A DNA stretch of 64,000 nt from Adineta ricciae (taxonomy: Eukaryota > Rotifera > Eurotatoria > Adinetida > Adinetidae): positions 401,164-465,163 of the forward strand of contig CAJNOJ010000057.1 in the NCBI GenBank assembly GCA_905250025.1. Reading direction: 5' to 3'. Shown in pieces: positions 37,233 to 49,037 of this stretch. The translations under genes and the position numbers were made by a program. The notes beneath the pieces were generated by a model. That model was not told the origin of the DNA. It ran no database searches and was given only the letters and a program-made list of their open reading frames with translations. The stretch's first letter is position 1. Each line of letters starts with the position of its first letter.

Positions 37233-38806
37233 TCAAGACAATATCTTCGCATTGCCGTAGACGAACTTCACTCGATTTTTTAGTTCGTCATCAAGTTCTA
37301 TATGTTGATTTGGTTGAAAATAGATCAAGATTTCTCGTAGTTGATTTCGGTTTCCCATTGTATATGACAGATCGTATGTACTGGCTACTAATAGATCGTA
37401 ATCGATCACGAGACGGGATAGATTTGGTAGAAGTTTCAGTAAACGTTGAACATTGAGATAATCTTGATTGGTGACAATGATCAACGTATGAACAGTGAGC
37501 AGTTTCAGATCATCATGTTGATTTTCGTTATCCATCAGATGAAAATTCGAACCAATTTCTAAGATCTGTAGATTAACGAAGATCGATCCGAACACACGGA
37601 AAAACCGGTTGGTGTAAATAGGCTGTTGTTTATCATTGAGAAATATCCGTTTAATTCGTGGCATCGTCAATTGTAGATATTGATTGTTCACACGATAGTC
37701 AAGAAATTCATTCGTCAACGAACAATTAAAACTTCGACAATGAGATGGAGGCGAAACGATAGCACATGTTCGATAAAAAGAATTCGTGAAAAACATTACC
37801 GGTTGATCGCGTAGCCAAATCGATGTTTGAAATGAAGATAATAGAGCATTGGGATCAACAAACACATCACCAAGTGAATGACAGAAAAAATAGAAGTAAA
37901 ATTCTTTTAAAAATCCTTTCCACGCTTCTAACATTTGTCCATCGATGATATAGTCAATCTTCAAATGTAATTTCAGAACGCTCAGTGTTGTTCGACATTG
38001 TTCAATTAAAAGATTCAGATCGTGAAAATCAATATCATTCGCGGACATGATTAATCGTTGTAATTTTAACGATAGATATCTCGTTTTCGAATAATCATAA
38101 TCATATCTACCTGCTTTACCTAAAAAAGAAAATATACATCAATTTCATATGTTTTCATCCATGTTCGAAAAGATATACCTTCTCGAATACCAATATTTAG
38201 ATATTCTAATTGCGGAAGATATTCCAATAAAATAAACAAATGATGTTGATATTCAACTGACAATGTCAATCGTTTCAACGTTTGACAAATTTGAAAATAT
38301 TCACTATCAATGGATAAACATACACCATCGATAGTTAATGAATTCACTGTCGTCGAAGGATCATTATTGATGAATTCATTTAAAATTTCATGATCAACTT
38401 TTGAAAACAGTGTCGCATTTTGATATTCCATAGTTAAAGAAGAGATCTTTTGCTTGAAAGCTGGTAAATAGCATCGATAATGATCGTTTTGTGAAAGAAT
38501 TCTCAAGTATATTGTTTTCAACTGCGTGAAATAAACAAGAACATTATCAGAAGAATCGAAAATCCAATCGAGTTGTGTATCGTTGAATTTCAATGTTTTG
38601 ACTATCGATGGAACTAATTGAAAGTTTGATGTACACCATAGTTGAGCATTGTTCGTCGTTGATAAATTTAATCGTTCGATGTATGGAACACACAAATTGT
38701 AAAATCTGAGATTCAGATTCAAAAAGCTGTAGATAATTTCATCCGAATGAAGATATGACAATATATTGTGTAGTAATTCGTTTGGTAAAAGCTCGAAAGT
38801 GAACAT
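37233..38806 (-). CDS. F-box/LRR-like protein 2
   Basis: Two exons (38806 to about 38180, then about 38118-37233) give about 500 residues. The F-box opens the protein (MFTFELLPNELLHNILSYLH .. FLNLNLRFYNLC). Leucine-rich, irregular repeats follow (LKTIYLRILSQ, LPQLEYLNIGIREGK, FVNLQILEIGSNFHL, LLKLLPNLSRLVIDYDLL). It is expected to act as the substrate-recognition part of an SCF complex. The start at 38806 puts the F-box at the N-terminus as usual; the frame stays open upstream to 38929, but a TTCTCAG acceptor-like site about 12 nt before the ATG argues for 38806. It is paralogous in design to the 33947-35674 gene but strongly diverged. Confidence 0.78.
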
Positions 38807-39135
38807 TGAGATAAATCTGAGAATATGATATTCTAAGAAGATGGAGGAAATATGCACTGTACAACCTATAAATGTATCCGGAAACAAATGGAAGCGGAGA
38901 ATATTATTCATCGGGAATAAGAACATCATATCGTCTGAAGATAAAAATCCACTTTTCTTTCGTTCTTTGCTTATCCTTCGCTCGCTGTTGATATCTGGAA
39001 TTATATGACGAAATTAGTCTTTTACAAGATGAAGAAGTAAAGAACTTCTTCTTTTCTATGTCCACGTGTTTGTGAGCGAGTATACATAGATAAACGAAAA
39101 TCTGTTGCTGTAGAATTATTCAGAGACAATCAGTC
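38807..39135. other. Divergent spacer
   Basis: Between F-box gene 2 (minus) and W2-repeat copy B (plus). Nothing recognised. Confidence 0.4.
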
Positions 39136-41125
39136 ATGGAGAGATGTGAAGAAGAAGTATGTTCGAACTTTCAATCCGTGATTTGTCTGCATTGTATGCA
39201 ACGATTATGTATGGATCACTTGGAAGTGCATCAAACGATGCTTTCGGACAGCATCAAACAAGTCAAAAACGACGTGATGGATTTACATATGGCGTTAACT
39301 GATGCATCGAAAGCTATCGTTGAAGAACGTACGAAGCAAGAGCAGAAATGTGAAATTTGGCGTTCGAAAAGACTCGCTACTATCGAACGTGAATATGGCC
39401 ATAACATGAGATTGATCAAAAGTCGACAATTAGTACTCGAAGAAGTTGAAGGTGAATTAAATCAACGATTGAAAGTTGAAGTACAACAACCATTGGAAGA
39501 GATGTCTTCGAAGCCGAATGTTAATCCTGAATTACTCGGTGTAATTCAATCAACCCTTGACACGATTAAAACCAACAGTAAATCGTTCACGTGGAAAAAG
39601 GATCAGTAGGTTGTCGTTTATTTTTCTACAAATCAACTGGAGAATTTGTTATTATTTAGTACGAATACAGATGAGAGTGCAAGTATGTATGTCAGAACAG
39701 TGAGATGCAATGGGTTTGTTTTTTCGATATATTTTCTAGCGAAAAAACCAAAGAAAGTCAAACTTGATGCAGCCGCCATCGGATCAGCAGAAAAGGTTAG
39801 AAAATGGAAGCCAAGTCATAAATCAATTAGTTTATTTCGTGATATTGGTCCAATGAGTGAGGCAAAAATCAACGAACATTTTCAGGTTACAAAGCAATAT
39901 ATCTCTCCATATAATTTTCGCACAGAACATCATCTCTAGACGCAGAAGGCAAGTGAAAACTCAATGAAACAGTATGGCCTTGTTGTAATGGTAAATGCAT
40001 ATCTTCAAACATGGCATTCGATAAAAGTAGAAAAGGGCAAATACAAAGAATTAATTTTAAGACGACATATATCGACTATTAAAAAACATGTTGTTGGAAG
40101 AGAATGTAAACGAAAAGTTTTAGTTGCCATGCAGTTCTTTTTTGAAACGCTCACACGAATGACCGCGTTAGAGAGTAAAGGAAGATCGTTTTTTTTTTCA
40201 TCAAAAATATTATATTTCGTTTTTAGAAACGGAGATGATGACAATGTTATTGGAGTGGTTTCTTCGACATCAGTGTATTTCACTACCAGAAGTAATTGAT
40301 TGGTATCAAAAGGAGACTTTCGTTGACCATATGATTGGAAGAGTCGTTCACAAAAACTGGACGGAATCGTTTCTCAGTCAACACGGATATCGAACTGAAC
40401 CTTTAGGTAGATGATTCGAACTGCTATGGCTCATTCTTTCAAATATTTCTAAATCATAGGAACACTAACACGAACAAACTCAGTCACATCAACGAATAGT
40501 TCGGAAGAAACGAGTGAATTGATTTCTGAACTTCCTGAATATGTTCGTATTCGTAAACCGTACAGAAAGTTAGTTAACCTATTCAAAGATACATCGAATG
40601 TAAATGATCCTGCCATCTATGAATATGTTCGGGTGAGAAATTCTAGTTGAGTCATTGCAAATTTGTTAAGAAAAGATTCTCTTCCCAGAAAATTTGCGAG
40701 AAGAATATGACTCAACGGGTAATTATGGTTGTTCGAAGTTATTTGAAAGCTTGGAACGAATCATTACCAGAAGAAAAAGCAAACTTATTGTCGAGTAAAA
40801 TCTCGGCTATTCTTCATTACCAATCAGATCGGAATTTTCAAAGGCAAATTCTATTTGCTATCGAAGTCTTTCTCTCAGAATGTAAAAAGAATTATGCTTG
40901 GCGAAGTGAGTCTACTAAGTAATTCTCTTTCAAATCATATCAAGCTTTTAACGTTTAGTGCAAACCGTATCTATGTTATTCCAGTTCTTTCTTGATCAAC
41001 AGTGTATCGATAAGGAATCAATTGTGAAATGGTATGAAGACGGACACATATATAATGATGTTTATTATGAACAAACAAAAACCTTTGCTCGATCATTTGT
41101 TGAACGATTGACCGCGTTGAATTAA
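39136..41125 (+). CDS. B-box-like/coiled-coil protein with tandem W2-like repeats, copy B
   Basis: Same order as the 9980-12004 gene: B-box-like ligand set (MERCEEEVCSNFQ .. CLHCMQRLCMDHLEVHQ), a coiled coil (VEERTKQEQKCEIW, LNQRLKVEVQQPLEE), a KPKKVK basic linker, then two W2-like units. The first runs from YGLVVMVNAYLQTWHS to CISLPEVIDWYQKETF. The second runs from VIMVVRSYLKAWNES through LLFAIEVF-like RQILFAIEVFLSE to CIDKESIVKWYEDGHIYNDV..FVERLTALN. Both copies keep the Cys/His pattern, exon layout and WYxD-type ends, so selection is acting on the architecture. By eye they share about half of their residues, far more diverged than alleles. Neighbours differ between the two, so this is a dispersed duplication, not a colinear block. 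Stop TAA at 41123-41125. Confidence 0.75.
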
Positions 41126-41515
41126 ATGGTTGTAGCATGATATATGTTTACGATTTACTTGTGCAAAAATAAACTCTGAAAATTTCACGCACTGCTTGAA
41201 ATTACGACAGAGCGAAGAAAGAAATGATAATCGAAACACTATTTAATATCATCATCAAACACAATTTTCACTATCGTCTCGTCTCATTTCGTAGAATAAA
41301 GAATTCATCAGCACCAATGATTTCATGTTTCATCTATGAACGTCACCTATAGAGCGAAATTGTTATCCAATAACTTTGCACATACATTGATTGGCTAACA
41401 CATTACAAAACTGCTATTGTTATACAAATATACATTCATTCACTAGATAGATCTTACATTTTATCTTTCCTTGCTGAACTCTTCATCTGATCTTAATACG
41501 AAACAATGGCTCTCT
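41126..41515. other. Intergenic spacer upstream of RPA2
   Basis: An AATAAA lies shortly after the preceding stop, near 41168. Nothing else recognised. Confidence 0.4.
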
Positions 41516-42531
41516 GGGGTAAGACCTTTCACAAATCAAAAACATACTAATAATCTCCAATCGATCAAAGAACAAGGAGGTGGTAGTGGTTTTCAACAAC
41601 GTAAAGCTGGTGGTAGCGGTGATAATGATACAGGCAGTGGCCAGGTTAGTTCGTTTGATTAATATCGAGTTTGTTCATTTGCCAATTGCAGCGTTCGACA
41701 GTAAAAGGCGTGCTGACGTGTACAGTCGCTACGATTCTCAATGCAAAACATTCCGAGTCGGACAATTGTTTTGTATATAAACATTTGAAATTCAACACAG
41801 TGATGGTGATGGGTTTGATTCGTGAGGCGAACCATGAGGCGAATGGTAGTTTAGCTACATACCAAATCGACGATCATTCAGGTGGTTTACTAGAAATCAA
41901 ATGGTGGCATGACGTATGTTTGTCTTGTTTTCTCGAGAAGAAAAGATGACATAAGTTTTACCCTTTAGGATTCCGGTGAGCCAATGAAACCATTGACTTA
42001 TATCAAAGTTGTGGGTCAAGTCAAAACATTCAATAATAAAGTTCATGTCGTTGCTCATCACATCAACAAAATGCAATCATTAAATGAATTACTTGCCCAT
42101 TCGATCGAATGCGTTCATGCGAGTATGAGCATCCGAAAACAGGGCGAATTGGTACGATATTTAGAATGACGAATCCTTTCAATAACACTATATTCTTCAT
42201 TACTTAGACTGGAACTGGAATGACATCGAATACTAGTCATACCAGTGGTCAAACTCAACAATCATCGGCAATAGCAAACGGCTTTACACCTGTTCAAAAT
42301 GCTGTTCTTAACGTTTTGAAAACAGTAACATCTATGACTGGTTATAGTGTAACAGAAATATGTAAACAATTGAAACAATTCAGTGAAAATCAAGTCAAGT
42401 GAGTTGTCACATATTCAATGGCCGGACATGCATATAACTTTTGTTTTAGACAAGCTTTGGAATTTCTTTCGGGTGAAGGACATATCTATTCGACAACTGA
42501 TGATGATCATTTTCGTGCTGCTAGCAACTAA
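41516..42531 (+). CDS. RPA2: Replication protein A 32 kDa subunit
   Basis: Five exons, about 250 residues. The short first exon MALW joins to a Gly/Ser-rich N-terminus ([20 protein letters not shown]), the usual phosphorylation region. The central OB fold follows ([59 protein letters not shown]). The C-terminal winged helix has the family signature ([16 protein letters not shown] .. [20 protein letters not shown]). RPA2 binds ssDNA within the RPA trimer in replication and repair, a pathway of special interest in desiccation-tolerant animals. The start is set by the MALW exon: its G-phase donor joins exactly to the next exon. AATAAA at 42612-42617 precedes the next gene's acceptor by about 23 nt. 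Confidence 0.92.
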
Positions 42532-42611
42532 ATCTTATTTTGTTCTTACTCAGATTCTTCTTTTTTACTATATATATATATGTTCTTGTCAGATGAGCTA
42601 TAAAGATTTAC

Positions 42612-42640
42612 AATAAAACCTCAAATCTATTTTTCTTCAG
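42612..42640 (+). promoter_or_regulatory. Operon-like poly(A) signal plus acceptor between RPA2 and the next gene
   Basis: AATAAA (42612-42617) is followed by a T-rich tract ending TTTTTCTTCAG with AG at 42639-42640; the next ATG is at 42666. Cleavage signal followed closely by an acceptor is the layout of trans-spliced operons. Confidence 0.45.
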
Positions 42641-42665
42641 ATTGACTAGTTGTGAATACAGAGCG

Positions 42666-44281
42666 ATGGATCTTGATCCGATGATTAACATTTCACAAGA
42701 CGAAAATACTTATTCTGACTATGATGATCGACCGATTCGACCAATGGATCAAGATGCATTAAATGAAGCACTAGCACGATTACCTATCCTTGTCGACGAA
42801 GATGAACTATCAAACCATTCCGAGTCAAGCTCAAGGTATTGTCTTGCAGATGAGCAACATGAATGTCTATGTTTGTATATGTTTTAGTGTTAAAGCTCGT
42901 CGACAACCAGTTCTGGCTTATTCGACAAGACGTAAAGACTTTACTGGAGTAAATGTCAGCAGTTCAGTGCTAAATACCACTCAGACACCGATGAATAATA
43001 AACGAAAGTTAACTGGAAATACACCAACAAATAAATATATCAAACGTGAGTTGAATACAAGAGTGTATAGATGAGTTTTAGGTTGTTTTCGTTTCAGAAT
43101 TAGATTCTCGGCATGACTTAATCCAATTAAAAGAAGAAAACAAGATTCTAGAAGAGGTAAATCTAACTTCTCCGTATGAACTATAAAATATCTTTATACT
43201 TTAGGGTAAAGCAAATTTACAACTAGAATGTGTTTTGTTAAAAAAAGTAATATTCTAACGATTCATAATGTGAAAAACGATTAGTGTTCGTTTACTTCTA
43301 GTTACACGAAAATGAAATAGAATTGTTAAACCGAGAACATCAACAAGCAATAGAAGCACTCGCTCAAGGTAGGACAAATCTCACTAGCAAAGGATACCTT
43401 ACGAACTCTTTCATTTCTAGAACATAATCTACAACGCGAACAATTTCTTGCATCTCTTGCTGAGAAAGAACAATTACTTGCTCAAACCGTGAGTTAACTA
43501 TCCGCATTTTGATCTTACACATCTATTGTTCTGATCTTTAGAATCTTGAACTTGACAATCTTCGAAATGATCACACTATGCTGTTATTAGAGAAAGAAAC
43601 ACTTGACAATGTACGTCCATATGAAGACTTTCATGGGAAAATACATCTTTTATCTTTAGATTGTTGCTGAATATGCGTTGATCAAGCAAGAAATGAACAA
43701 TAAGCTACTCGAGAGTGAAACAACAATCAAGTATAGACTTTAGAATATGAGATCGGAAATAGATGATCAGCAATTTGTCTTTAGGAATCTGCGACAAGAA
43801 ATTGAAAATTTGTCAAAACCATCGCAACCGATGAAACAAATAAGTATAAGCAACGATCGAATGGTACCAAAAGAGTCATCAAGTATAAGCGAAATCTTTG
43901 CTCTATTTACATTTTCAATCGTTTGTTTTCATCATTTTCCAGCAGCTAATCGACCACGGGTGGTGAAAAACGAACAAAACCGTCCGAAGTAAGTCTTCTT
44001 CATTTACACTATTTTCAATCTGTGCCATTTGCTTTCAATTAGACCAATTACTAAAGTTCCAGCTGGCCGAGGGTTAATTACCGCATTGTCTACTACAGCT
44101 TCTAACTTAAACAAGTAAGTGCTCTGTTTTGTTGATTGTGATATACATTGAATTTCCTTGAAGACCGGCATTTTCAACGGCTACAAAATTGAATGGTAAC
44201 ATTGACGATAAGAAGAAAGTGGTTAAACAGTCGAATCCATCATCTGCACGTTTGAAACCGAAAATAGTCCCGATCAAATGA
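42666..44281 (+). CDS. Coiled-coil protein of unknown function
   Basis: Many small exons (about ten), some under 50 nt, give about 340 residues. The N-terminus is acidic (MDLDPMINISQDENTYSDYD, LPILVDEDEL). The middle is basic (KARRQPVLAYSTRRKDF, NNKRKLTGN). A long coiled coil follows (LIQLKEENKILEE, HENEIELLNREHQQ, LAEKEQLLAQTNLELDNLR, LIKQEMNNKLLESE), and the tail is Lys/Pro-rich (RPRVVKNEQNRPK, ARLKPKIVPIK). No family was recognised; nuclear or cytoskeletal roles are both possible. The start follows an acceptor-like CAG at 42640, with RPA2 134 nt upstream, so the two may be co-transcribed. An intron is assumed at about 43882-43942 to remove a hydrophobic stretch that would otherwise break the polar C-terminus. 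Confidence 0.6.
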
Positions 44282-44789
44282 TAATTGAATTCAGTCCGAT
44301 GTACTACCCTCAAGCAAATGAATTGTTCAATGTCAGATATTTTTCGCTAATCCTTTGTTGTTGTTGTTTTTTTTTATTTGTATAATTAGATGTAGAATGT
44401 CGTCTTTTATTTATTGTACAGATGCGTTTCTTTTCTGCGTCATGTTGTTCATGCGATTGTATATAAAAGAAGGAAAGGGTGTTTTTCTGAGGGAAAAGAT
44501 CTGGTTTTGTCTCTCGGTCTTTTCTTCTTTTTCGATAAATTTAGCTGATTAATCATAAGCACACATGAATTTCTTTTTTCATATCTGCTACGACTTCAAC
44601 ATGTCCGATAAGGTTTCATTCGAATGTGAGAAGAAAAATGCATTTATCAACGTGTATATTTCTTGAGAAAGAGAAAACTAGATATTGATATAAAGTAGAT
44701 TCAGTGTCAAATAGAGTGAGAAAGAGAAAAAGAAAGATATGTAGCGCTGTTTTCATCTCCTTATTCAGTAGACGTGTCTTTGTTTGTCA
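44282..44789. other. Convergent 3' spacer
   Basis: Between the coiled-coil gene (plus) and SAXO-like gene (minus). Hydrophobic plus-strand frame at 44355-44552 lacks any motif and is judged spurious. No repeat or RNA gene recognised. Confidence 0.45.
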
Positions 44790-46682
44790 TTAAACTGCGA
44801 CAGGTTGTTGATATTGTGATCGAAATACTTCAGCGTGTGGTTGATAAAATTTGTGACCAGTTGGTTCCGCGTGAGCAAAAGCGAAATTACTACGTGGCGT
44901 ACTGAATTGATGAATGAAAACAGTGATTTTCGAAATCAAGAAAAAACATGCGAACTTACTCAAGGAAACAGGCTGGACACGGTTCAACTTCCTTTCTTGT
45001 ATATTCAGTTTTATACATAGTTGCATCATCGAACGGTGCGGTGGAGCGATAAGCAACACCATCAGGTTTATAAGATCGTTGAGCACCACCTTCATGCTGA
45101 ATATAGTGACCTATAAGAGAAATACTTTCATCTAAATTTCATTAAGCTTTTCTTTTCTCACCTCTGTATGTTGACATTCCTTCGAATGGTACACTTGGTG
45201 GTACATAGCCATTATTTGCTCGTATTGCCGCTTGTCGTCCTTCAGGCCACTGTTTGTAATCGCCTAAATATGTTGTGCTACCTTCAAATCTGGCATCCGT
45301 TCCGTGTCTTTCGACTGGACGAATGGCTGTTGTTTTTGCGTATGGCTTAGGTGTGAATTCAGAATTGTACATTGTATTCAAATCCATATCACCGGGTAAT
45401 GGACGATATTCATCGGGTCTATGCGTTTGTATTGCTTGAACTTCCCATGGTTTATAATCAGTTTTATTAGTTGTCGTATCATCGAAACGAGCATTTGATC
45501 GAAAACCTTGTTCATCCGGTTTCATTGAACGTGTTCGGTCGGCTACAAAACAGATTCAATGTACACAGGTACAACTTTCGATCGATGATTTTTACCATCT
45601 TTAGGTGTGAAATCTCGTCGATGTGTTGTCAACGAATCTAATGAAACTCCACTGGGAACATATTCTTCTCGTGTGCGTTGGTAACGTTCTTGCATGGGAT
45701 GTTGAATGTAATCTGATCGATAACCTGTTCGATCATCGAACGGATCTTGAGATTGTAAAATGGATTGATCAGGTCGAATAGCCTGACGCATTCCTCCTTC
45801 ATGTTTCAAATAATCCGTTGTGTATGTACTTTCACCTCGGAATGGAGCGGATGGTGGAACCTACATAGTATAGTTGGGAAAAAAAATAGCCAAATGTTTA
45901 TCTATCAATGGTTCTTACATAACCGCCATCGTGTCGAATAGCTTCAGTTCGAGCCGATTCCCATTTACGATAATCAGCTAAAGAAAAGGATCTATCAGTT
46001 AAACAATACTTCAGACATGATAGATCTTACTGCGATAGGTTGGATCACCCTCGAATGGAGCCTGTGCTGTTCGATGATCTTCATGTCTAATCATTTGCGC
46101 ACGTTCACCACCTTTCGCTAGAATCATCACCAACAATCTATTAAAAGCGTTTCTATCCCGCTGTGGTCTCTTACGTGTATATTCCTGATTATAACTAGTT
46201 AACGAATCGAAATCGCCTTGGCGAACATAAACTTCTTCCGGTTTATATGACTGCGTTTTATAAATAGAATGCGTAATGAAATCATGTCTAAATGGCACAC
46301 CAAGAAATATGGAATTTCTGATAAAAGAAATCGAAGTCATACTTATGCGTTGTTTCATCATCCAATCGTGCTGTACTCAATTGTAGATTATACTCAGGTT
46401 TAAACGATTGTCGCACGCCGCCTTCTCGTGGAATGAATTCTGATCGGTATTCAGTGATCGCACAATCTTGATCACCTTTACCGATGATACCATAGGGGCG
46501 ATGAGGACATCGATGTTTCCTAGGCACAATAAAAGCAACAGCTGTGATTGTTATACAAGAATGAAGACAACACTGTTATTCCACATGATTCAGGTTTTCA
46601 TTTCCGAGAGATTCTAATTGTTGCAATTATTATCTACTACCTACCCGCAGGTGCAAATTTGACAGATACATAATTTTGTCAT
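44790..46682 (-). CDS. SAXO: Stabilizer of axonemal microtubules (SAXO1/2, FAM154 family)
   Basis: About nine exons, roughly 480 residues. Exon 1 plus exon 2 give the family's N-terminal Cys cluster (MTKLCICQICTCGKHRCPH). The body consists of alternating Mn-type modules: a [STA]xFxxxTTYxxDY core such as APFEGDPTYRSDYRKW, APFRGESTYTTDYLKH, ARFDDTTTNKTDYKPW, ARFEGSTTYLGDYKQW and VPFEGMSTYRGHYIQH, separated by SxKPDE/IRPxxx linkers. The C-terminus (EVEPCPACFLDTPRSNFAF .. GHKFYQPHAEVF) also matches the family. These proteins bind microtubules of cilia, centrioles and flagella and stabilise them. The ATG at 46682 starts exactly at the Cys cluster, and exon 1 is only about 38 nt. The stop is at 44790-44792. 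Confidence 0.88.
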
Positions 46683-47192
46683 TGTTTACAGTTACTTATG
46701 GCAATTTAGTAGTTTATAAACCGGAATAATAATGACGATGGTAGTAGAGAAAAGTGCAGCAACAGCACAGGCAACGACACACTCGTACTGTTCTCTTTTA
46801 ACAAAAACACATCTATAAAAAAAAAAGGGAGTGGAGAAATAGAAAAATAAGTCGTTCTTCTTTTCATGTGCGTGATTGTTTTTTTTCGAATAAACTAATG
46901 GACTTTTTTTCTCGTGTAACGAATACGTCAACGACAGGAAGAGGAATATCAAGACTTGAATTCTTTCTTAGGTTACTTTTGTTATTGTTGTTGCTGTTGG
47001 CGTGAACTATTGATAGTTACTATGAAAAATAGACTTTTTTCAACTGTTTGTTGCGTAGCAATGGACATAAAAACAGAAAATTGCAGTTAAAATCCTTTTG
47101 ATCGTTTCAGTACGCCATCTGTTACAGAAAAAAGAGATATAAGAAGATCGTTTTATTTCAAAAGGTCAAATGGTAAATGTTCGGCAAGTGTT
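46683..47192. other. Intergenic spacer
   Basis: Upstream of the SAXO-like gene and downstream of TTC38 (both minus). A hydrophobic minus-strand frame at 46692-46952 is low-complexity and not supported. Nothing else seen. Confidence 0.45.
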
Positions 47193-48636
47193 TTAATCGT
47201 GAAGTAAAACGTTAGCGTAGTTTTCCATCATTTTCGACTGTGTTTTATTTCTCTGTAAACATCGTTCGTTAATGAGCTGTTTGGCTAATTGCTGATGATG
47301 ATGTTCGGAAGAATGAACTGCGGAATGAATTAAAAGTAAATAGAACAAATCACGTTGGGCATTGGATCCACCGATTTGATAGATTTTATTGCGAATTGGA
47401 TATAAAAGTTCGACCACTCGAGAATAATTTTTCGCTTTGAATTCATCCATTGCTTGAAAGATATATTTTCCAACTTGACGGTAAACGGAACTGCTTTCGA
47501 AATCCGATGTCTCGTACGATTCTTTTAGCGTACGAAGAAAATCTTTCCGATGCTCTTCATCTGCATAATCATCTAAGATAAAATAGATATGAAGATCATT
47601 GAAGATCAATGTGTGGTCGTGTAGATGATCATGTAGGAATTTTTTTAATAGTGCCGAAGTATAAATGGTCGAAGAATTTTGTCCTGCAAGTCGAAGACGA
47701 TAAATTAATGAGGCAATATCAACGAAATCTAACATAATCAAATCGCAATCACGACTCAATATATGCTTGGTTAAGATTTCTTCGGCAACTTCTCGTTGTC
47801 CACGTTCGATTTCATATAAAGCCCAATGCCAATCGATATGTGGTTTGATAACGTCGCTGGTGCTCCACTCGTGTTGAGTTTTTTTCAAAATTTCAATACC
47901 TTGCGATACTTCGCCTGCATATTCTATAGCATGTGCTAATGCATGCGTTGCCCAACCATCGTGTGGATTGAGTTCTAATCCATACAGAGCTTCTTTTTTC
48001 GATCGCTCGACCATGTTTGTTTCGCCTAAACCGAATGCATACATTCCGTACAGGTAAGATTTCAATGGACGATCCGACGATGTTTCCCAGATGGGTAGAA
48101 CGCGTGCAATCGAATCACGAAGCATCTCTCGATCACCAATATAAAAGTAAGTATCCGATGAGAATTTGATTGCCAGCATGTCAAATGGATAGAGCACGAG
48201 CAGTTGTTCCCATGTGTCGGCAGCTTTCGAAAAACTGCCCGATGACCATTGAAGAAGAGCTTGTGTGTGTAGCTTGATATATGGATTTGATGACGTTGCA
48301 TTTCCCAGTGATTCAAGCACTTTCGCATGACTAGATGCAGATGGTGATGCAGTAGCTAATAATTCTAAACCAGTAGCAAGTATTTGGCTAGTGACACACG
48401 TTGGATCAGATGCAAGAAGACGAGAAAGTGTCGATTCGACACCACCCATCTGTTTATCATTATACCTAAAGAAACAAAATAAATCCGTCATCATTCTAAA
48501 TTCGGTTTACGAACCAGCCGGTGTATTGTGTAAGAGTGGCATCGAATAACTTGGCTGTTTCATTGCTAGTGGTATCTATTGGAATTCCATCTTCATGTAA
48601 ACATTTCACATCGCGCCATTGGTCACGAAACGGCAT
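47193..48636 (-). CDS. TTC38: Tetratricopeptide repeat protein 38
   Basis: Two exons, about 465 residues, the family's usual length. The N-terminus (WRDVKCLHEDGIPIDTTSNE, KLFDATLTQYTGW) joins across a GTTCGT..TTTAG intron to YNDKQMGGVESTLSRLLASD, reproducing the conserved TTSNEAxKLFDAxLxQYxxWxND block of TTC38. Helical TPR-like pairs follow (AADTWEQLLVLYPFDMLAIKF, ALYGLELNPHDGWATHALAH, PHIDWHWALYEIERGQ). Function is poorly known; TTC38 is cytosolic and conserved from bacteria to animals. The start at 48636 is divergent from the ZZ-reductase gene at 49038, with only 401 nt between, so the two may share a promoter region. Confidence 0.88.
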
Positions 48637-49037
48637 GATCTAGCTTTGTAATCTTTCCGAGGATATGTAAGATAAACGAAAACAAGAGGTGTGTTATGGG
48701 TGCAAATGACGAGAACAGACATTAGTATTGCAGAACACGTGTGTTCGATAAGATATAAGAGCGCAATAGACGAAATGTATACATGTTGTTTTCTCTTTCT
48801 TTTCATATCTTGTATATATATATTCAACGGAAAATCCATGTTAACAACAATGAATGACATTGAAAGGAAGAAGATGAAAACGTGTCTTTTTCGTTATGAG
48901 TATAATGCATATGTCACAACGATTACTGTAATTGTGCAAGTCAGGTGAAACACGTGGCATGTCACATATTCTTTGTTGAATCAAAGAAAAAACTTAACTA
49001 CTCAAGGTTTTTTAGATACGGAAATATAAATGCTCGA
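48637..49037. other. Bidirectional promoter region candidate
   Basis: Lies between two divergent starts. A TATATATATATT tract is at about 48813-48824. An acceptor-like GGTTTTTTAG lies near 49005-49014. A tiny upstream ORF of three codons starts at 49030, and its TGA overlaps the main ATG at 49038. Confidence 0.35.

Noticed and set aside
9980..41125. Reading the inverted W2-gene pair as a bdelloid-style palindrome
   Set aside because: Only this one gene is shared between the two sites; flanking genes differ and the copies are far too diverged for alleles. A dispersed duplication fits better.
44355..44552. Hydrophobic plus-strand frame resembling membrane helices
   Set aside because: T-rich 3' UTR sequence translates to Phe/Leu runs; no start context, domain or conserved pattern.
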